From positions 1 to 14,279 of the forward strand of contig CAYFJO010000280.1 in NCBI GenBank assembly GCA_964343305.1: a stretch of DNA of 14,279 nucleotides, in the 5' to 3' direction. Source of the DNA: CAYFJO01 sp964343305 (GTDB taxonomy: Bacteria; Planctomycetota; Planctomycetia; Pirellulales; Pirellulaceae). Under the pieces are notes generated by a model. It worked only from the letters and a program-made list of their open reading frames with translations. It was not told the DNA's origin and searched no databases. Position numbers and translations under genes: made by a program. Shown here in pieces: positions 7,757-14,279 of the stretch (positions within the stretch are counted from its first letter, which is position 1; each line of letters opens with the position of its first letter).

Positions 7757-7822
7757 GTGCCACGTAGCCGAACTCGTGAGAGTTCGGACTTCTGAGGTCT
7801 CACGACTTCAGCTACGTGGCAC
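7757..7822. repeat. REP-like palindromic repeat B (two inverted hairpins with GTAG ends)
   Basis: GTGCCACGTAGC (7757-7768) is perfectly complementary to GCTACGTGGCAC (7811-7822). Inside are two smaller hairpins: CGAACTC-GTGA-GAGTTCG (7769-7786, perfect), and CTGAGGTC-TCAC-GACTTCAG (7792-7811, one mismatch). Read on the minus strand, the second also has a GTGA loop, so each half is GTAG followed by a hairpin with the same tetraloop, in opposite orientations. It lies 3 nt after the HMA-gene stop and 31 nt before the DNA methyltransferase start, both on the minus strand. It may also act as a terminator or mRNA-end stabiliser. Confidence 0.8.
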
Positions 7823-7825
7823 AAT

Positions 7826-8149
7826 TCAGTTCGCTTTCGTGGACTCGTATCCTTTGTCGCCAAGTCTCTTCAAGGCGTCCTTTGCGTCAAACTTGTCCGC
7901 ATCCACGGCCAGATAAGCAAGTTTGTTGTCAAAATCAATTTTCACATCCGCTACACCCGGTAGCGGTCGCAGCGTCTCATCGACGGCTGCGGCACACATT
8001 TGCGCTCAGTGCATGTCCCCAACATTGAATTTAACGAGTTGCTGACCGGGGCCAGGTTCCAACGTGACGCTAGTGTCTGTTTCCGCGGCGGGCGGCGAAC
8101 AGCCACACGCCAAGGCCAGCATTAATACGGCCAGATTACGCCGATGCAT
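7826..8149 (-). CDS. HMA-domain lipoprotein with in-frame UGA at the metal-binding Cys (candidate selenoprotein, or nonsense-broken)
   Basis: From ATG 8149, with AGAGGAG just upstream, the frame reads MHRRNLAVLMLALACGCSPP, an export signal with a lipoprotein-like Cys15 or Cys17. After a short linker comes KFNVGDMH, then TGA at codon 48 (8006-8008), then AQMCAAAVDETLRPL, PGVADVKIDFDNKLAYLAVD and ALKRLGDKGYESTKAN before a final TGA (7826-7828). The second part is a normal MerP/copper-chaperone-like (HMA) fold: beta strand, metal loop, helix, GV-x-V-x-ID strand, then helix with KGY. In such proteins the loop is MxC..C, so the TGA replaces the first metal-binding Cys (MH-TGA-AQMC). The 107-codon frame is otherwise intact. 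Either UGA is read as selenocysteine (see the SECIS-like hairpin at 7968-7991) or a TGC/TGT codon mutated recently. It is transcribed divergently from the sulfatase. Confidence 0.6.
7968..7991 (-). promoter_or_regulatory. SECIS-like stem-loop just after the in-frame UGA
   Basis: On the minus-strand RNA, five pairs (CGCAG with CUGCG: 7991-7987 with 7972-7968), a single bulged C (7986) and four more pairs (CGUC with GACG: 7985-7982 with 7976-7973) enclose a GAUGA loop (7981-7977). The apical loop begins at the 25th nucleotide after the UGA and its first base is G. Described bacterial SECIS elements have an apical loop 16-37 nt after UGA, a G in its first two positions and an upper stem of at least 4 pairs; all three hold. 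Whether it works depends on SelB/SelC elsewhere in the genome. Confidence 0.45.
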
Positions 8150-8355
8150 TTCATGCTCCTCTGATACTTTGGTTGCTGAGTTTGTTCACACAATAATAGT
8201 GTAATCGATGGATTTCACCTACGTCTGTTAAGCAGCTCACAAGCCAATTTCCCCCCATTGTCATCCGTGATACGATGGAGATCGATAAGGATGCGGAAAC
8301 TTCGAGAGTCCGCAACGGAAAATAGCCTACCTACTTCATCAAATTGAGTCAGATC
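8150..8355. promoter_or_regulatory. divergent promoter region between HMA gene and sulfatase
   Basis: This 206-bp gap separates divergent genes and must hold both promoters. It is AT-richer around 8190-8206, but I see no convincing -35/-10 pair. A 6-bp inverted repeat, TGCGGA (8292-8297) and TCCGCA (8309-8314), with an 11-nt spacer lies about 40 nt before the sulfatase start and could be an operator or leader hairpin. No gene is seen here. Confidence 0.35.
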
Positions 8356-10236
8356 ATGCTAAAGCACTTTTTGCCACTGGCACTTGCCATTGGTACGTTT
8401 ACCTCTTTTGCCGCAGCGGACGAACACCCCAACATCTTGTGGATCACCAGCGAAGACCACGGACCCGAAATGGGTTGTTACGGCGACAAATTCGCCCACA
8501 CGCCGCACGTGGATGCCTTGGCCCAAAAAGGCATGTTGTTCAAGCTCGCCTGGTCCTGTGCCCCAGTTTGCGCACCGGCACGGACGACGATCATCACGGG
8601 AATGTACCCGCCGTCGGTTGGCGGACAACACATGCGGAGCATGGTGCCGTTGCCGGATTATGTTCGCTTCTATCCAACCTTTTTGCGAAAACAAGGATAT
8701 TATTGCACGAACAGTTCCAAACAGGACTACAACGTCGCGACAGACGACAACGGTTGGAACGAATCGTCCCGCAAGGCCCATTACAAGAACCGCAAAGAGG
8801 GACAGCCATTTTTCGCCATCTTCAATTCAACGGTCAGCCACGAAAGCAAGGTACGGGCGCGGCCGCACAAGCCGGTCCACGATCCAGCGAAGGTGCGTAT
8901 TCCGGCCTATCACCCCGACAACAAAGAATCGCGACAGGATTGGGCGCAGTATTACGATGTCGTTACGCGAGCGGACGAGATCGCGGGAAAGCAGCTAGCC
9001 GACCTCGACAAGGCCGGACTGACGGACGACACAATCGTCTTTTATTACGGCGACCACGGGTCCGGAATGTCGCGCAGCAAACGCTGGCCCTACAACTCTG
9101 GCCTGTCCGTGCCAATGGTCGTCTACTTCCCGCCAAAGTGGAAACACCTCGCGCCCAAAGAATACGAAACCGGCGGCAAAAGCGACCGGCTCGTTAACTT
9201 CGTTGACCTCGCGCCGACGTTGCTGAGTCTCGCGGGGGTCGAACCGCCTGAATGGATGCAGGGACACGCGTTCGCGGGCAAGTTTCAAAAGGAAAAGCCG
9301 AAGTACATGTTCGGTTTTCGCGATCGCATGGATGAACGCTACGATTTGATTCGCACGGTGACCGACGGGCGTTTTCACTACATTCGAAACTACAACCCAC
9401 ACTTCATTTATGGACAATATGTTTCGTACAATTTTGTGACGCCGTCGACGTCAGCGTGGAAGCGAGATTATGACGCGGGCAAACTGAACGAGGCCCAGTC
9501 ACACTTTTGGCACCTGAAACCGGCCGAAGAACTCTACGACTTGCAAGCCGATCCCGACGAAGTCAACAACTTGGCCGATTCGCCGGACCATCAAGCGAAA
9601 CTGAAGGAATTGCGCGAGGCTCAACAGGATTGGTGTCGCAGCATTCGCGACCTGGGCTTCCTTCCCGAAGGCGAAATCCACAGCCGTAGCCAGGGCACGA
9701 CTCCCTACGAAATGGCGCGGCAAGAGGGAAAGTACGATTTCGACAGCATCTTTGCGGCAGCGGATTTGGCAACCACGCGCGATCAAGAAGACTTGCCCGC
9801 ACTAAGAAAACTGCTGTCGGACTCTGACAGCGCCGTTCGTTATTGGGGCGCTGTCGGCATTCTCAACCGTGGCAATGATGGCGTCAGCGGGTCGAAAGGC
9901 GATTTGGTCAAAGCACTCAAAGACGATTCGCGTTATGTCCGCATTGTTGCGGCCTATGCTCTCGCCAAGTTCGGTGATCAGAAGGACCAACGGATCGCGG
10001 TGGATACGTTGGTTGAAGTGGCGCCGTGGACACCCCAGGGCGATGTGTTTGCTTCCATGGCCGCGATGAATGCGCTGGACAAGCTGGATGACAAGGCCGC
10101 TTACGCCGCCGACACCATCAAAGCCTTTCCTCGCAGCGGTGGCAGGTCACCCAACGGTCGATACAACGGCTACGTTGCCAGACTGCTCGATAAAACGTTG
10201 TCCGACCTCGGTGTCAGAGCGCGCGGGAAGAAATAA
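8356..10236 (+). CDS. secreted sulfatase with C-terminal HEAT-like region
   Basis: The 626-residue enzyme should hydrolyse sulfate esters, probably of algal or other polysaccharides, outside the cytoplasm. A signal peptide (MLKHFLPLALAIG, ending AAA, residues 1-21) leads into PNILWITSEDHGPEMGCYGD, the first metal-binding segment. Cys72 in CAPAR (residues 72-76) is the residue converted to formylglycine. Then come SKQDYNV, PFFAIFNSTVSHES and FYYGDHGSG (metal-binding Asp-His), LVNFVDLAPTLLSLAGV and the typical ELYDLQADPDEVNNL near the domain end. Residues from about 475 form short helical pairs, such as LRKLLSDSDSAVRYWGAVG and LVKALKDDSRYVRIVAAYAL, that look like HEAT repeats. This combination is common in planctomycete sulfatases. 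The ATG at 8356 gives a clean signal peptide; a TTG at 8344 is the alternative. No strong ribosome-binding site is visible. The glycan substrate is unknown. Confidence 0.92.
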   Translation: MLKHFLPLALAIGTFTSFAAADEHPNILWITSEDHGPEMGCYGDKFAHTPHVDALAQKGMLFKLAWSCAPVCAPARTTIITGMYPPSVGGQHMRSMVPLPDYVRFYPTFLRKQGYYCTNSSKQDYNVATDDNGWNESSRKAHYKNRKEGQPFFAIFNSTVSHESKVRARPHKPVHDPAKVRIPAYHPDNKESRQDWAQYYDVVTRADEIAGKQLADLDKAGLTDDTIVFYYGDHGSGMSRSKRWPYNSGLSVPMVVYFPPKWKHLAPKEYETGGKSDRLVNFVDLAPTLLSLAGVEPPEWMQGHAFAGKFQKEKPKYMFGFRDRMDERYDLIRTVTDGRFHYIRNYNPHFIYGQYVSYNFVTPSTSAWKRDYDAGKLNEAQSHFWHLKPAEELYDLQADPDEVNNLADSPDHQAKLKELREAQQDWCRSIRDLGFLPEGEIHSRSQGTTPYEMARQEGKYDFDSIFAAADLATTRDQEDLPALRKLLSDSDSAVRYWGAVGILNRGNDGVSGSKGDLVKALKDDSRYVRIVAAYALAKFGDQKDQRIAVDTLVEVAPWTPQGDVFASMAAMNALDKLDDKAAYAADTIKAFPRSGGRSPNGRYNGYVARLLDKTLSDLGVRARGKK

Positions 10237-10243
10237 CTTACGA

Positions 10244-10305
10244 GTAGGACGGATAGCCAAATCCGTCTGTGGCGATTCAGAGACGGATTAGCAATCCGTC
10301 TTATG
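10244..10305. repeat. REP-like palindromic repeat C (tandem pair)
   Basis: GTAG (10244-10247) precedes the hairpin GACGGAT/ATCCGTC (10248-10254 with 10261-10267). After 13 nt comes a second, perfect hairpin AGACGGATT-AGC-AATCCGTCT (10281-10301). Its 19-nt core GACGGATTAGCAATCCGTC is identical to that of repeat D. The segment after it (TCTTATGG) matches the end of repeat D (TCCTACGG) with two C-to-T changes, so this is a decayed CTAC end. It starts 7 nt after the sulfatase stop and runs into the 5' end of the next gene's open frame. Confidence 0.8.
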
Positions 10306-10387
10306 GATTGAGGCTGAACCGCTGAAAGAGTCATACGAACAAGTACGCCAGTTCTACGAGTCTCGCATTCGCGAATGCCAAGACCGT

Positions 10388-12184
10388 TTGGACGCGATCG
10401 AACGGCAATCGATCTGGATCTCGCGAATGCGCGGGTTAACATTTTTGCCCGCGGTGATTTTGGGCATCCTGGGCTGGTCCAGTTCCGGCAGCGATTGGAT
10501 CTGGTACACGTGCGCCGGCTTTTTCTTTCTTGCGTTTGTGATCTTGGCTGGGATTCACGAGACGATTTTGCGGCAAGCCGAGGCAATCAGGCATCGGCGC
10601 AAAATGAACGAGACGCAAATCGCCAGAATGGATCGCCGCTGGAACAAGATTCCCGAAGTCGCGATCGATGTGCCACGCCACCACCAGAACGAATCGCGCG
10701 ACCTGGATCTGTTTGGCCATGCATCGGTGTTTCAATTGATTTCGATGGCCAACACGCGGTTCGGCCTGGAGACGCTGCGAGATTGGCTCCTCGATCCGGC
10801 GACACCCAAGGAAGTCGAGTCGCGACACGCCGCAATCCAGGTCTTGGCACCCAACGTCAAGTTCCGTGAAGAATTGCACTTGCGTGGTCGCTTGCTTGGC
10901 ACCAGCGGCAACGGGCCGAAGAAATTTGCCCAGTGGGGCGAGGGACCGCGTTGGCTGGCGCAGCGCCCGTGGCTGAACTGGACCGCTCGCTTGCTGGCAG
11001 CGGCGTTCCTCACCAGCCTGCTCCTGGTGATGCTGGGCGTGATTTCCGGCGTGACATTTTTCATTGCGTTTCTCGTCATGCTCGCGGTTAGTTCCATCAT
11101 CAATGTGCTGTTCACGGGACCCGTGCTGCGCATATTTGTACAGGTTTCGTCGCGAAGTCATGACATGCACCACTACCGAGAACTTCTGCGAATGATTGCG
11201 GATCTGTCATCGGAGAATTCGTTCTTCGAGCGACTGAAGCACCAAATGGGGTCGCATCCCCTCGAACCGCTCGCGCGACTCAACCAGTTGGCCCGTATCA
11301 TTGGTGTGGCGAACCTTCGACAAGACGCGATTCTCGGGATTCCTTATTTGCTCGCACAACTAGTGTTTCTGATTGACGTTCACCTTCTTTATCTTGTCGA
11401 GCTTTGGCAGCAGAGTCATGGTCACCTGGTCCGAGCGTGGCTCGAATCCGTCGGCGAACTTGAAGCGATTTCGTCGCTCGCCATGCTTGCCCATGACAAC
11501 CCGACTTGGACTCTGCCCAATTTCAAGGACTCGCCAGAACCAAGCGTAACCGCGACGGAACTGGGGCACGCCCTTTTGAGCAACGACGTCTGCGTTCGAA
11601 ACGATGTCAAGCTGGGACCAACGGGCACGTTCCTGCTGGTCACCGGCTCGAACATGTCCGGCAAGAGCACATTGCTACGTTCCATCGGCGTAAACGTCGC
11701 GCTGGCTCAAGCCGGGGGACCTGTTTGTGCCGCTGAATTTCAACTCACACCACTTCGAATCGCGACAAGCATGCGAATCACCGACTCTCTAGAAGACGGC
11801 ATCTCGTTCTTCATGGCCGAATTGAAGCGACTGAAACAGATCGTCGATCAATCAGGTGAAGCAAGTCAAGAAGATGAGGCGACCTTGCTTTATCTGCTGG
11901 ACGAGATCTTGCAGGGCACCAACTCGTCGGAGCGGCACATTGCGGTTTCACGAGTGATCCGCCATTTGGTCGAGAATGGAGCAATCGGGGCGGTTTCGAC
12001 GCACGATCTTGGCTTGGCGAAGAATCCCGATCTCGTCGACGTGTGTGAAACGGTTCACTTCCGCGAATCGTTTTCCAGTGGAGAAAACGGTCAAAAGATG
12101 ACGTTCGACTACAAGGTGCGATCCGGAGTCTCGCCAACAACCAATGCGTTGAAGTTGCTTGAACTCGTCGGATTAAACGATTAG
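10388..12184 (+). CDS. membrane-anchored MutS-like ATPase
   Basis: The C-terminal part is a MutS ATPase domain: Walker A GSNMSGKST (residues 420-428 from TTG 10388), then RSIGVNVALAQAGGPVCA and RITDSLEDGISFFMAEL, Walker B TLLYLLDEIL with Asp505-Glu506, the GTNSSER signature and a THD switch histidine. Mismatch-recognition domains are absent. Instead there are two predicted membrane hairpins, about residues 16-57 (GLTFLPAVILGILGW, WYTCAGFFFLAFVILAGI) and 194-245. This is the uncharacterised membrane MutS-like family seen in planctomycetes and Bacteroidetes; its role is unknown and need not be DNA repair. Start is uncertain. The frame is open back to 10292 and upstream codons read convincingly as protein (PLKESYEQVRQFYESRIREC), but contain no ATG, GTG or TTG. 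Choices are TTG 10388 (given), ATG 10427, or an ATT near 10307. Confidence 0.85.
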   Translation: MDAIERQSIWISRMRGLTFLPAVILGILGWSSSGSDWIWYTCAGFFFLAFVILAGIHETILRQAEAIRHRRKMNETQIARMDRRWNKIPEVAIDVPRHHQNESRDLDLFGHASVFQLISMANTRFGLETLRDWLLDPATPKEVESRHAAIQVLAPNVKFREELHLRGRLLGTSGNGPKKFAQWGEGPRWLAQRPWLNWTARLLAAAFLTSLLLVMLGVISGVTFFIAFLVMLAVSSIINVLFTGPVLRIFVQVSSRSHDMHHYRELLRMIADLSSENSFFERLKHQMGSHPLEPLARLNQLARIIGVANLRQDAILGIPYLLAQLVFLIDVHLLYLVELWQQSHGHLVRAWLESVGELEAISSLAMLAHDNPTWTLPNFKDSPEPSVTATELGHALLSNDVCVRNDVKLGPTGTFLLVTGSNMSGKSTLLRSIGVNVALAQAGGPVCAAEFQLTPLRIATSMRITDSLEDGISFFMAELKRLKQIVDQSGEASQEDEATLLYLLDEILQGTNSSERHIAVSRVIRHLVENGAIGAVSTHDLGLAKNPDLVDVCETVHFRESFSSGENGQKMTFDYKVRSGVSPTTNALKLLELVGLND

Positions 12185-12661
12185 CTACGCAACCGCCGCG
12201 TCAAAATCGTTCACCAGGCGATGAAACACTTCCAGCGTCACGCTGGCGGGAACCACCTCGCGCGACGATCCGGATTGTTTGCCAAAGCGGCAAAGCTTCA
12301 GTGAGCCGCCACGTGACGCAACCAGTTCGTAGTAACTGGTTTTGTCCTCTTCGTGGCTCGGCGGGTTGGATCGCATCTGCAGCACACAGCCATCGCTATC
12401 CGTCTCAATCAACGCGATCGGTTCGAGCAAGTAACTCAAACGCGAGGACAGCGAATCGCAGACTTTTTTCAGTTGCTCGGTCGATGCGCCGGCCAAGCGA
12501 TCGGACTTGAGTTCAAATCGATCGAAGGCACAGGCTAGGTTGTCGACTGATGCAATGTCGCACTCCAGCCGGCCGTTGGCCGTGTCGGCAGAGAGACTTC
12601 CGTTTCCACTGAGGACGGTGATCCGATTCAATTCGAGACTGATTTCGTCTTTCATGGTCAT
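12185..12661 (-). CDS. uncharacterised 158-residue protein
   Basis: I do not recognise the family. The product begins MTMKDEISLELNRIT and is acidic and soluble-looking, with no signal peptide, membrane span or metal motif. An alternation of hydrophobic and charged residues up to about 50 (ITVLSGNGSLSADTANG, then LECDIASVDNLACAFD) suggests a beta-rich start. A helix likely follows (ASTEQLKKVCDSLSSRLSYLL), then further strands (IALIETDSDGCVLQMRS, YYELVASRGGSLKLCRF) and a closing helix (LEVFHRLVNDF). The ATG at 12661 follows an excellent ribosome-binding site (AGAGGTGAG), so the GTG at 12670 and ATG at 12655 are less likely. It lies 49 nt after the SpoVR gene on the same strand, separated by a REP-like hairpin, and its stop abuts the stop of the convergent MutS-like gene with no gap. 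Co-transcription with SpoVR is possible. Confidence 0.7.
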   Translation of the reverse strand: MTMKDEISLELNRITVLSGNGSLSADTANGRLECDIASVDNLACAFDRFELKSDRLAGASTEQLKKVCDSLSSRLSYLLEPIALIETDSDGCVLQMRSNPPSHEEDKTSYYELVASRGGSLKLCRFGKQSGSSREVVPASVTLEVFHRLVNDFDAAVA

Positions 12662-12677
12662 GGTTCTCACCTCTTCT

Positions 12678-12708
12678 GTAGGTGGGACGGATTAGCAATC
12701 CGTCCTAC
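12678..12708. repeat. REP-like palindromic repeat D
   Basis: GTAG (12678-12681) is followed by GTG and then a perfect 9-bp hairpin GGACGGATT-AGC-AATCCGTCC (12685-12705), closed by CTAC (12705-12708). The 19-nt core GACGGATTAGCAATCCGTC (12686-12704) is identical and in the same orientation as in repeat C, 2.4 kb away. It ends 2 nt before the SpoVR stop codon (minus strand) and may also mark or stabilise that transcript end. Confidence 0.8.
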
Positions 12709-12710
12709 GG

Positions 12711-14255
12711 TTACACATCCGCGACTTCGACGAGTTCGTCGGTCTGGGACATGGTTGGTTCATTTCCGTCGTAGGATATGACCGTGACGCATCCGTCCAA
12801 CACGGTTTCGATGTGTACGGGTCTTCTCCACAATTGGTACAACGCTTTGAGCGTGTCTTCCGCGTAAGTGATCTTGACCTCAATGCCGCTCCAGCGGTGC
12901 TCAAGATACAGCTCGCCGCGGTTCTTGTAGTTGCCGTCCTTTACATAGATTATCGGTCGTCCCATGTTCGTGAGATTAAACAACAGCTGCTGTTTTACCT
13001 TGGGAAACTCACGGGTTTCGATCTCGTAATACTCCATATCCTCGTTGTAGCCAAAGGAAAACAGCTTGTGCTCGCGGCAGAAATCCAGCGTCAGGAATTC
13101 GTCGATGAACGTCAGATCGTTGTGAATGCGACGCACCTCGAAGATCTTTTCGCGACCTTTTCCTACGTGAGTGTTCCAGTTTTTCTTTTCCTTCCAATCG
13201 TCGCACCGGTCGTATTCTTCGCCGAAGCAACCGCGGTTCCAGCGATCTTCGATGTCGCGGAGTAGTTCGACGCCCAACTTGTATGGGTTCAATCGCGTCT
13301 GCGATCCAGCCAGCGTCCCTGCACAGTGATCGGCGTAACAAATCAAATCGCACGGCTCGATCCCGTGCCGTGTCATAATCGTCGAATGCCAGTAGGTCGC
13401 CCAACCTTCGTTCATGATCTTGGTCATACCTTGCGGCGCGAAATAGTACGCTTCGTCGCGAATGATCGCCAGCACGTCAAGTTGCCAGGCTTTGAGCGGC
13501 GCGTGGTTGAGCAAAAACAGCATCACATCACGCATCGGTTCTGATGGAATGCTCTCTTCTTTTTGTTCGAATTGCTTGCGGCGCTCTTCTAATTCCGCGG
13601 CGAGTTTGTCCGGCGGATTCACGAACGCATCCATGTAGCTTTTGGCGTCAAACTTTGCCGGGCTCATGTCGCCGTCATCCGCCGTGTGATCACGAAAGTC
13701 GTATTTGCTTTGATCGTCGTATCGCTTGATGAACGGCGAGTACGGGTCGATCAGGTCTTCGATGCTCAGACAGTAATCGATGAAACTTTCGACTTCTTCG
13801 ACACCAAAGCGGTCCATGTATCGTCGGATGCGATTCCCGTGGTTCGCCATCTCGTCGATCATTTTGCGATTCGTTTTGCTGAACCACTGGTTGCATTTGA
13901 AGAAGTCACAGTGGCCATATACGTGAGCCATGACCAGCTTGTGATCCGTCTTCATGTTGCTGGCCAGCAGGTAGGCGTAGCAAGGATCGTTGTTGATGAC
14001 CAGTTCGTAGATTTTCTGCAGGCCATACGAATAGCCCTTCTTGAGCTGCTCGTATTCCATTCCGAATCGCCAGTGCGGATAGCGAGTCGGAAAACCACCA
14101 TAGGCAGCCACGGCGTTAAGTTGGTCCGCGTCGACGACCTCGAATATCGTGGGGAAAAAATCGAGGCCATAGTCGCTCGCGTGACCTTCCATCTGAGTCT
14201 GGATTTCGGCCAGTTCAGGTGGCAGGGCTCGGAAGTTGTGTAATACCGTGGCCAT
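12711..14255 (-). CDS. SpoVR family protein
   Basis: The 514-residue protein matches SpoVR (YcgB in E. coli) along its whole length and is close to the usual size. Landmarks are YGLDFFPTIFEVVDADQL and FPTRYPHWRFGMEYEQL near the N-terminus, VINNDPCYAYLLASN, MAHVYGHCDFFKCN and, in the middle, YYFAPQGMTKIMNEGWATYW. A GVELLRDIEDRWNRGCFG segment and a C-terminal IYVKDGNYKNRGELYLEH follow. SpoVR was named for spore cortex formation in Bacillus, but in most bacteria it travels with a PrkA-type kinase and a DUF444 (YeaH) protein in a starvation or stress operon; its activity is unknown. ATG 14255 has AGGAAA at a suitable distance. The last bases of the window read, on the minus strand, as three codons and a TAA (14268-14270), compatible with the end of an upstream DUF444 gene, but this is too short to call. 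Confidence 0.93.
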   Translation of the reverse strand: MATVLHNFRALPPELAEIQTQMEGHASDYGLDFFPTIFEVVDADQLNAVAAYGGFPTRYPHWRFGMEYEQLKKGYSYGLQKIYELVINNDPCYAYLLASNMKTDHKLVMAHVYGHCDFFKCNQWFSKTNRKMIDEMANHGNRIRRYMDRFGVEEVESFIDYCLSIEDLIDPYSPFIKRYDDQSKYDFRDHTADDGDMSPAKFDAKSYMDAFVNPPDKLAAELEERRKQFEQKEESIPSEPMRDVMLFLLNHAPLKAWQLDVLAIIRDEAYYFAPQGMTKIMNEGWATYWHSTIMTRHGIEPCDLICYADHCAGTLAGSQTRLNPYKLGVELLRDIEDRWNRGCFGEEYDRCDDWKEKKNWNTHVGKGREKIFEVRRIHNDLTFIDEFLTLDFCREHKLFSFGYNEDMEYYEIETREFPKVKQQLLFNLTNMGRPIIYVKDGNYKNRGELYLEHRWSGIEVKITYAEDTLKALYQLWRRPVHIETVLDGCVTVISYDGNEPTMSQTDELVEVADV

Positions 14256-14279
14256 GGTTATTTCCTGTTAAGCCGCGCG

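Noticed and set aside
7826..7999. Separate small gene starting at the ATG just after the in-frame TGA of the HMA gene
   Set aside because: It would begin inside the metal loop without a signal or ribosome-binding site; one recoded or broken gene explains the sequence better.
7816..8028. Plus-strand 70-codon frame across the HMA region
   Set aside because: The minus strand carries a clear HMA protein with signal and ribosome-binding site; the plus-strand product is an arginine/serine/histidine-rich shadow.
2614..12708. CRISPR array or insertion sequence as the source of the repeated palindromes
   Set aside because: Copies are kilobases apart with no regular spacers, no cas gene and no transposase; REP-like elements fit better.
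14268..14279. End of an upstream DUF444 (YeaH-like) gene
   Set aside because: Only three codons and a TAA lie in the window; expected from typical operon order but not supportable from sequence.

Overview
The gene content points to a planctomycete, most likely of the Pirellulales/Rhodopirellula type. This is an inference from gene families, not from a marker gene. The window carries a secreted sulfatase with a HEAT-like tail, a remnant of a DUF1501 gene, a secreted ceramidase-like protein, a membrane-anchored MutS-like ATPase, and a CitG-like plus QueD/PTPS-like pair of the kind linked to tetrahydromethanopterin (H4MPT) C1 metabolism in this phylum. Several intergenic gaps hold GTAG-flanked palindromes resembling REP elements.

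Layout. 1-1323 (minus): a two-gene operon, CitG-like synthase then a 6-pyruvoyl-tetrahydropterin synthase family enzyme cut by the window edge. 1398-2243 (plus): a divergently transcribed SAM methyltransferase. 2422-2628: the first ~40 codons of a DUF1501 gene, broken off in a REP-like repeat. 2753-4252: secreted neutral-ceramidase-like protein. 4427-6052: an acyl-transferase of the BioF2/FemAB-like (Acetyltransf_6) type followed at once by a PilZ protein, suggesting c-di-GMP-linked envelope or polysaccharide work. 6049-7725 (minus): an Eco57I/TaqI-like adenine DNA methyltransferase with no restriction partner in view. 7826-8149 (minus): a small HMA-domain lipoprotein whose first metal-binding cysteine is replaced by an in-frame TGA. 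8356-10236 (plus): sulfatase. 10388-12184 (plus): MutS-like membrane ATPase, with coding-like sequence extending to about 10307 but no ordinary start there. 12185-12661 (minus): unknown 158-residue protein. 12711-14255 (minus): SpoVR family protein.

The most interesting item is the HMA gene. The TGA sits exactly where MxC metal-binding motifs have Cys, the frame continues intact for 59 more codons with normal HMA-fold sequence, and 14 nt after the TGA begins a strong stem-loop with G as the first nucleotide of its apical loop. This fits the published bacterial SECIS description, so it is a candidate selenoprotein. A recent nonsense mutation is the main alternative.

The second theme is a scattered family of hairpins carrying GTAG at the base (4 clear, 1 degenerate). 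They occupy every non-divergent intergenic gap above about 30 bp, abut or supply stop codons, and in one case lie across the 5' end of a gene. No tRNA, rRNA, CRISPR array, or transposase gene was seen.
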